DNA from: Larix sibirica | Lineage: Eukaryota; Streptophyta; Pinopsida; Pinales; Pinaceae | Direction of reading: 5' to 3' | Length of the DNA: 33,636 nucleotides | Assembly (NCBI GenBank): GCA_004151065.3 | Contig: NWUY0304280146.1 | Location: 1 to 33,636, forward strand | In this document: positions 30,225-33,636 of the stretch, one piece after another | Position numbering within the stretch: position 1 is the stretch's first letter | Layout: every line of letters begins with the position of its first letter | Notes under the pieces: model-generated | Databases searched by the model: none | Seen by the model: the letters and a program-made list of their open reading frames with translations, nothing else | What the model was told of the DNA's origin: nothing | Translations under genes and position numbers: made by a program

Positions 30225-30594
30225 TTTAATGGTGTAAGAAAGAACTTATGGATAGGAATAGGTATAGGAAATCCTAAGTGTAATAGAAGGAACATGCTAT
30301 ACATTCTTTAATTTCAAATTATACTTAAATACCTCCAATAATATGGTAGAGTATGAAGCTTTAGTCCTTAGACTTTCCAATAGTTGGGACCTTGAGGCTT
30401 ATGAATTGTGTATCTATAACAGTTTCTAGTTAGTCATCAATTTAATTGGTGGCTCTTACACTCTCAATCATCATCTTCTCATCTACTATAAAATATATGC
30501 GACATCTCTTTAAGAGGAGGAGAAGATCGATATCAAGTTTGAGCTTAGTGAGGCTAAGGCTGCTCGGAGTTTGTCACCTCAGATTATACTTTAA
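30225..30594 (+). pseudogene. Second (archaeal-type) RNase H of a Tat-lineage Ty3/gypsy element (decayed)
   Basis: FNGVRKNLWIGIGIGNPK (first part, FDGA..NPG..GIG in the family) is followed after a frame change near 30,305 by FNFKLYLNTSNNMVEYEALV, LRLSNSWDLEAYELCIYNSF, stop, then LVINLIGGSYTLN. This is the T-N-N-x-x-E-Y-E-A-L ... GDSxLV-x-Q-v-x-G-x-Y signature of the extra RNase H carried by Tat-type gypsy elements between RNase H and integrase. The catalytic GDS is changed to NSF. Two in-frame stops and one frameshift; dead. The downstream ~40 codons remain in the same frame. Confidence 0.83.
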
Positions 30595-30712
30595 ACAATT
30601 TCAGTATTAATCAATGAGGGCTGGGTCAATAGAAGATATGCCTACATATTACTATTGAGGCTTTATCTATAGTATAGGCTGACAGATCCTAAAACTCCCC
30701 TATATGGGGTAG

Positions 30713-30970
30713 ACACTGAGGAATAAGATGCAACAATAGATGGACACACAGAGAGACATGTATGAGGAGTGCTTGAGATAGGTACAGGCTAGTGAGGGTC
30801 CTAGTACATATACTACTATTCTTCCTATAGGTGGTTTGAGTGATGAGGAGGTGACTAGACTGCATAAGGAGCTATAGGATTTTAGGGTAGAGTTGCAAGG
30901 TGACAAGTTAGATGTGATAGCTTTACTCAGGAGTTGGAGGTTGTGAGGAGAGAGAGAGGGATGATCTATA
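30713..30970 (+). pseudogene. Decayed coiled-coil-like frame with CAG-to-TAG stops
   Basis: One frame reads TLRNKMQQ-stop-MDTQRDMYEECLR-stop-VQASEGPSTYTTILPIGG, then LSDEEVTRLHKEL-stop-DFRVELQGDKLDVIALL. After a shift it continues TQELEVVRRERDD. The three stops at 30,737, 30,779 and 30,875 are all TAG where Gln (CAG) fits the Glu/Arg/Gln-rich, helix-forming sequence. That is the mark of C-to-T decay at CNG sites, as in methylated nuclear DNA. Probably part of the same retroelement block; the family is not identified. Confidence 0.5.
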
Positions 30971-31875
30971 GAGACAGTTTAAGCCAATTAATTTTCACTT
31001 ACACTTTTTTATATTCAATGTACTTAACCTTCTACGAGTATAAAGTACATTCAGATGATGGTTGAAGGTGGGGTACTTCCTATAGATATAATCACAAATG
31101 AGATTAATGTGGTTGAGGTTGGGACTTAGATATACCCTATATAAATTGATCCTACAAAGGAAATAGGTCCATCAAAGCTTAGGTTCATTCCTAGGGATAA
31201 AATACCATAACTAGGGTCAGATCTTACGCTAGTATTCTTCAATTTGACTCTTTATATAGTTTTACATCATTATGAGATAGATGTAGGGGCCAATCAGTAT
31301 GATGAGGGATACTGAGCTTGCTAGAGAGCAGAGTTGGTTGATATAGCTTAGAGCACAGATAAAGAGCATTTCCCACACTACAACCGGTAGAGAGACAGGT
31401 AGGACCAGGCAGTCAGTGTTGGTTAGGTGGTGAAACATGCAACATGAGGGCCATGACCATTACCTCATTAATATATCTTGATGTTATACCTAGGCGAGAT
31501 GAGTAGGTAGAGCTTAAGGGTCCTTCATAACCATGGGAAGGGTATAGAGCAACTATCTACTGCGGGACAAGGATATTCTGGGGGCTGGTAAATAGTGATT
31601 ATATCACATGACATATTAGACCGTATGCATTATTTTGTCTGACACACAGTTTTGGATTAGGACTAGAATATATTTTAGATGTGTTTAGTTATTAAAAGGA
31701 AAAGATTGAATTGAAATAACCTTTGAGGAGCAGATCAGAAGATGATATAGAGGTACCACTAAGAAGGATGTCTACAAATAAAACTAAGCATGGTGAGGAC
31801 ACCGTGCAAACGGGGGAGGATTGCATTAGATGACATTGTATACTTAGCTACTGGAGAAGAGGTCATAGGACCAAT
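30971..31875. other. AT-rich retroelement-like spacer
   Basis: Frames such as IDPTKEIGPSKLRFIP (about 31,146-31,195) and HEGHDHYL (about 31,445) look like decayed coding sequence but no domain can be named. No active gene. Confidence 0.4.
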
Positions 31876-31879
31876 ACAA

Positions 31880-33130
31880 CAATGACCTAAGATAGAAGGG
31901 AGGCTGGCAGTACTATCTGCATCACAGGAACATTCGCCAAAGTGTATAAGCAGATCCAGTAGATGGACCAGTTAGATATCGATACCCAGCAACATAAGTA
32001 GCACACGTAGCAAAGACTAGGGGTGCAGGAGCAGAACCAAGAGCAAAGACAAAGCCAGTTGTTTACCTTTACTAAGTAGATCCATAAGCTTATACGAGAG
32101 TAGCTACACCAATAGTAGATTCTCATGATCCAGCAGCAATAAAGCACGCAGACCCAGATCCATAGCTAGCAACATACCTTCCAATTATAGAGCCCGTAGT
32201 AGCACCCCTTCTTATTATAGCTCCATTTCGTGATCGAGGTGAAGAATCAGTAACTTGCCTTGATGAGCTAGATCGAAACCCAACCTTATCTGTTTAACCA
32301 TATCCAGATTAAGACTCAGTGCCAGTAGTTTATCTTGTTGATTAAGCAGTTTAACCCATTGACCCGGGAGATTTAGCGATAGATTAAGCTGTTGATTCAT
32401 AAGTTGATCCAGTCAATGAACCAGAAGATCTATTGAACCAGAAGCTAAGGTAGCTAGAGAACCACCTGTAACAGGGAAGGTAGTCGTTTCTGACCCAGCA
32501 GTAGATTCATATGTATATTCAGAAGTTGGACCAGTTGATCCACCTTAAGCACTAGTCCCAGCAGCATATTGAGATGGAGACTTAGAAGTAGCCGTATATA
32601 GAGAAGCAGCACTAATGGCAAGGGAATTCTATCTGGTACCAGTAGATCCAGTGACATAGGTAGAAGATCAAGTTTACCAAGCATAAGTAGAGCCAGCAGC
32701 ATATCCAGTAGTTTACCTTGTTCCGGGTTTATGCACATCCCTACCTGTTATATAGCTAGTTACAGATCGAGATCCATACCCAGTTTACCCCGAACCAAAG
32801 AAAGCATCACTAGCAGCATAGGTATAGAGTTGATTCTGGTGACCTATAAGCAAAGGCAGCATATGTATATGAGTCAGCCGAGTAAGTTGATTCGGTTGTT
32901 TCCGTTGAAGCTGCACGAGCAGTTCCATACCCAGTTACACCACCAACAGTAGTGACCGTTGTTTCATATCCTCCAGCACAAGTTGGTCCAGCAGCATCCC
33001 TTCCAGTCTTTAGTTCTTGATGCTGCAGTAGTCTATTCATTCTTTTCACCAGCAGCATAAGTAGCATTTGAACCAGTTGCCCTAGTCGAACAATCAGTTG
33101 ATCCATAAGCAAAAGTATACCCAGTTGAAT
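31880..33130 (-). pseudogene. Ser/Thr/Gly/Ala/Tyr-rich pseudo-coding tract (copy B)
   Basis: Minus strand. The clearest pieces are 33,033-33,130 (YTFAYGSTDCSTRATG, NATYAAGEKNE, stop), 32,813-33,004 (64 codons, including TTVGGVTGYGTARAASTETT and STYSADSYTYAAFAYRS) and several 10-30 codon pieces between 32,450 and 32,760 (GYAAGSTYAW; TYVTGSTGTR; SPSQYAAGTSA). Stops and frame changes separate them. The 100-codon ATG frame 32,810-33,112 is a chimera: out of phase at its start, in phase after about residue 37. Leu-rich minus frames at 32,215-32,738 are shadows. Composition and codon palette match tract A; function unknown. Confidence 0.6.
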
Positions 33131-33570
33131 ACTAAGTATAATCCCTTAATTATAAGACCTACAAAAAGAAGAAAATAATAATAGTTTAATCTATCCCTAT
33201 ACCTACTCCTAATCCTAACTATCTCCAAAAGCATACTTAAGATCTCCTAATCCTTAATATCTTATACTCTTAATACTTTATAGCTCCTAAAGAGACTAAA
33301 CTACTAAAGCTACTCCTACGACTAAAGACTTTATTTATTTTCAAAAGATATCCTAATATAGGGGTTAGGGCTTTTCCTGCTAAAGATAGATTCTAAGGGT
33401 CTACTACTAGTATTATAAGGATTCAATATATTAAATACTCTATATGTAGCCTGTCGTTAATTCCTTGCCTTCTCTACGTTCAGTTAAGTCTATACCGATC
33501 CTTGCATATAGTGTAGGTTACCCGTCTATTGGGTTCAGGGTGGTTTTGCTTATTTTGAAAAAATTCTAAG
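33131..33570. other. AT-rich spacer with CTCCTAA words
   Basis: Words like CTCCTAA(T/A), ACTAAAG and CTTAATA recur through 33,180-33,420, giving a low-complexity texture. No gene. Confidence 0.5.
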
Positions 33571-33571
33571 T

Positions 33572-33636
33572 CCTTGCCCTCCCTTGCCCTCCCTTCGGTC
33601 AAGCAAGTATACCTTTGGTCAAGCAAGCTTTTCCTT
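33572..33636 (-). repeat. AAGG-bounded short element, composite copy at window end
   Basis: CCTTGCCCTCCCTTGCCCTC begins a partly duplicated left part, then TTCGGTCAAGCAAG, TATACC and a second TTTGGTCAAGCAAGCTTTTC with final CCTT. Bases 33,602-33,627 equal bases 1-26 of the window. Confidence 0.85.

Noticed and set aside
31425-31465. Possible gag zinc knuckle (HEGHDHY)
   Set aside because: The required Cys residues are not there without assuming several changes.
32215-32738. Leu-rich minus frames
   Set aside because: The same shadow effect in tract B.
1-33636. CRISPR array
   Set aside because: The repeats seen have no regular spacer length and the organelle context makes it implausible.

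Overview
The window looks like gene-poor mitochondrial DNA of a seed plant, most likely a gymnosperm with an expanded mitogenome (conifer type). The one securely identified gene is the 3' part of nad5 (exons 4 and 5, minus strand, about 20,647-21,173). It is preceded by a well-formed group II intron domain V, and many codons carry a C where the edited angiosperm protein needs a U. The other ~32 kb is spacer built from diverged repeats, decayed LTR-retrotransposon pieces of nuclear type and very short AAGG-bounded dispersed elements. I saw no convincing tRNA, rRNA, plastid insert or complete protein gene.

Layout. 1-4,100: spacer with small repeats and a 30-bp class dispersed element at the very start. 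4,127-4,270: a compact structured segment that reads like the 5' end of a group II intron, with no recognisable exon before it. 4,270-11,000: spacer with several diverged tandem arrays and a dimer of the AAGG-bounded element. 11,100-11,930: Ty3/gypsy reverse transcriptase tail and RNase H. 11,930-15,840: spacer with an array of about 6 units (13,160-13,770) and a pseudoknot-capable segment (14,198-14,295). 16,150-18,988: two head-away (divergent) tracts whose reading frames are almost entirely Ser/Thr/Gly/Ala/Tyr. 19,500-19,592: two stem-loops downstream of nad5. 20,647-21,480: nad5 exons 4+5 and the 3' part of its third intron. 21,500-29,280: spacer, a gypsy integrase C-terminus (23,670-23,949), and duplications. 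29,290-29,530: another Ser/Thr/Gly/Ala tract. 29,760-31,870: AT-rich block with a Tat-type second RNase H and a decayed coiled-coil-like frame. 31,880-33,130: a long Ser/Thr/Gly/Ala/Tyr tract on the minus strand. 33,572-33,636: the AAGG-bounded element again, almost repeating the first bases of the window.

Two things stand out. First, nad5 exons 4 and 5 are fused in frame with no intron 4, while the 3' half of intron 3 is kept and looks catalytically sound. Second, at least five tracts (about 4.3 kb, both strands) belong to one degenerate family of trinucleotide-phased sequence rich in GCT/ACT/TCT/GGA codons, including a 136-codon open frame with no ATG. I do not recognise that family. It may be decayed protein-coding sequence or a degenerate simple-repeat expansion.
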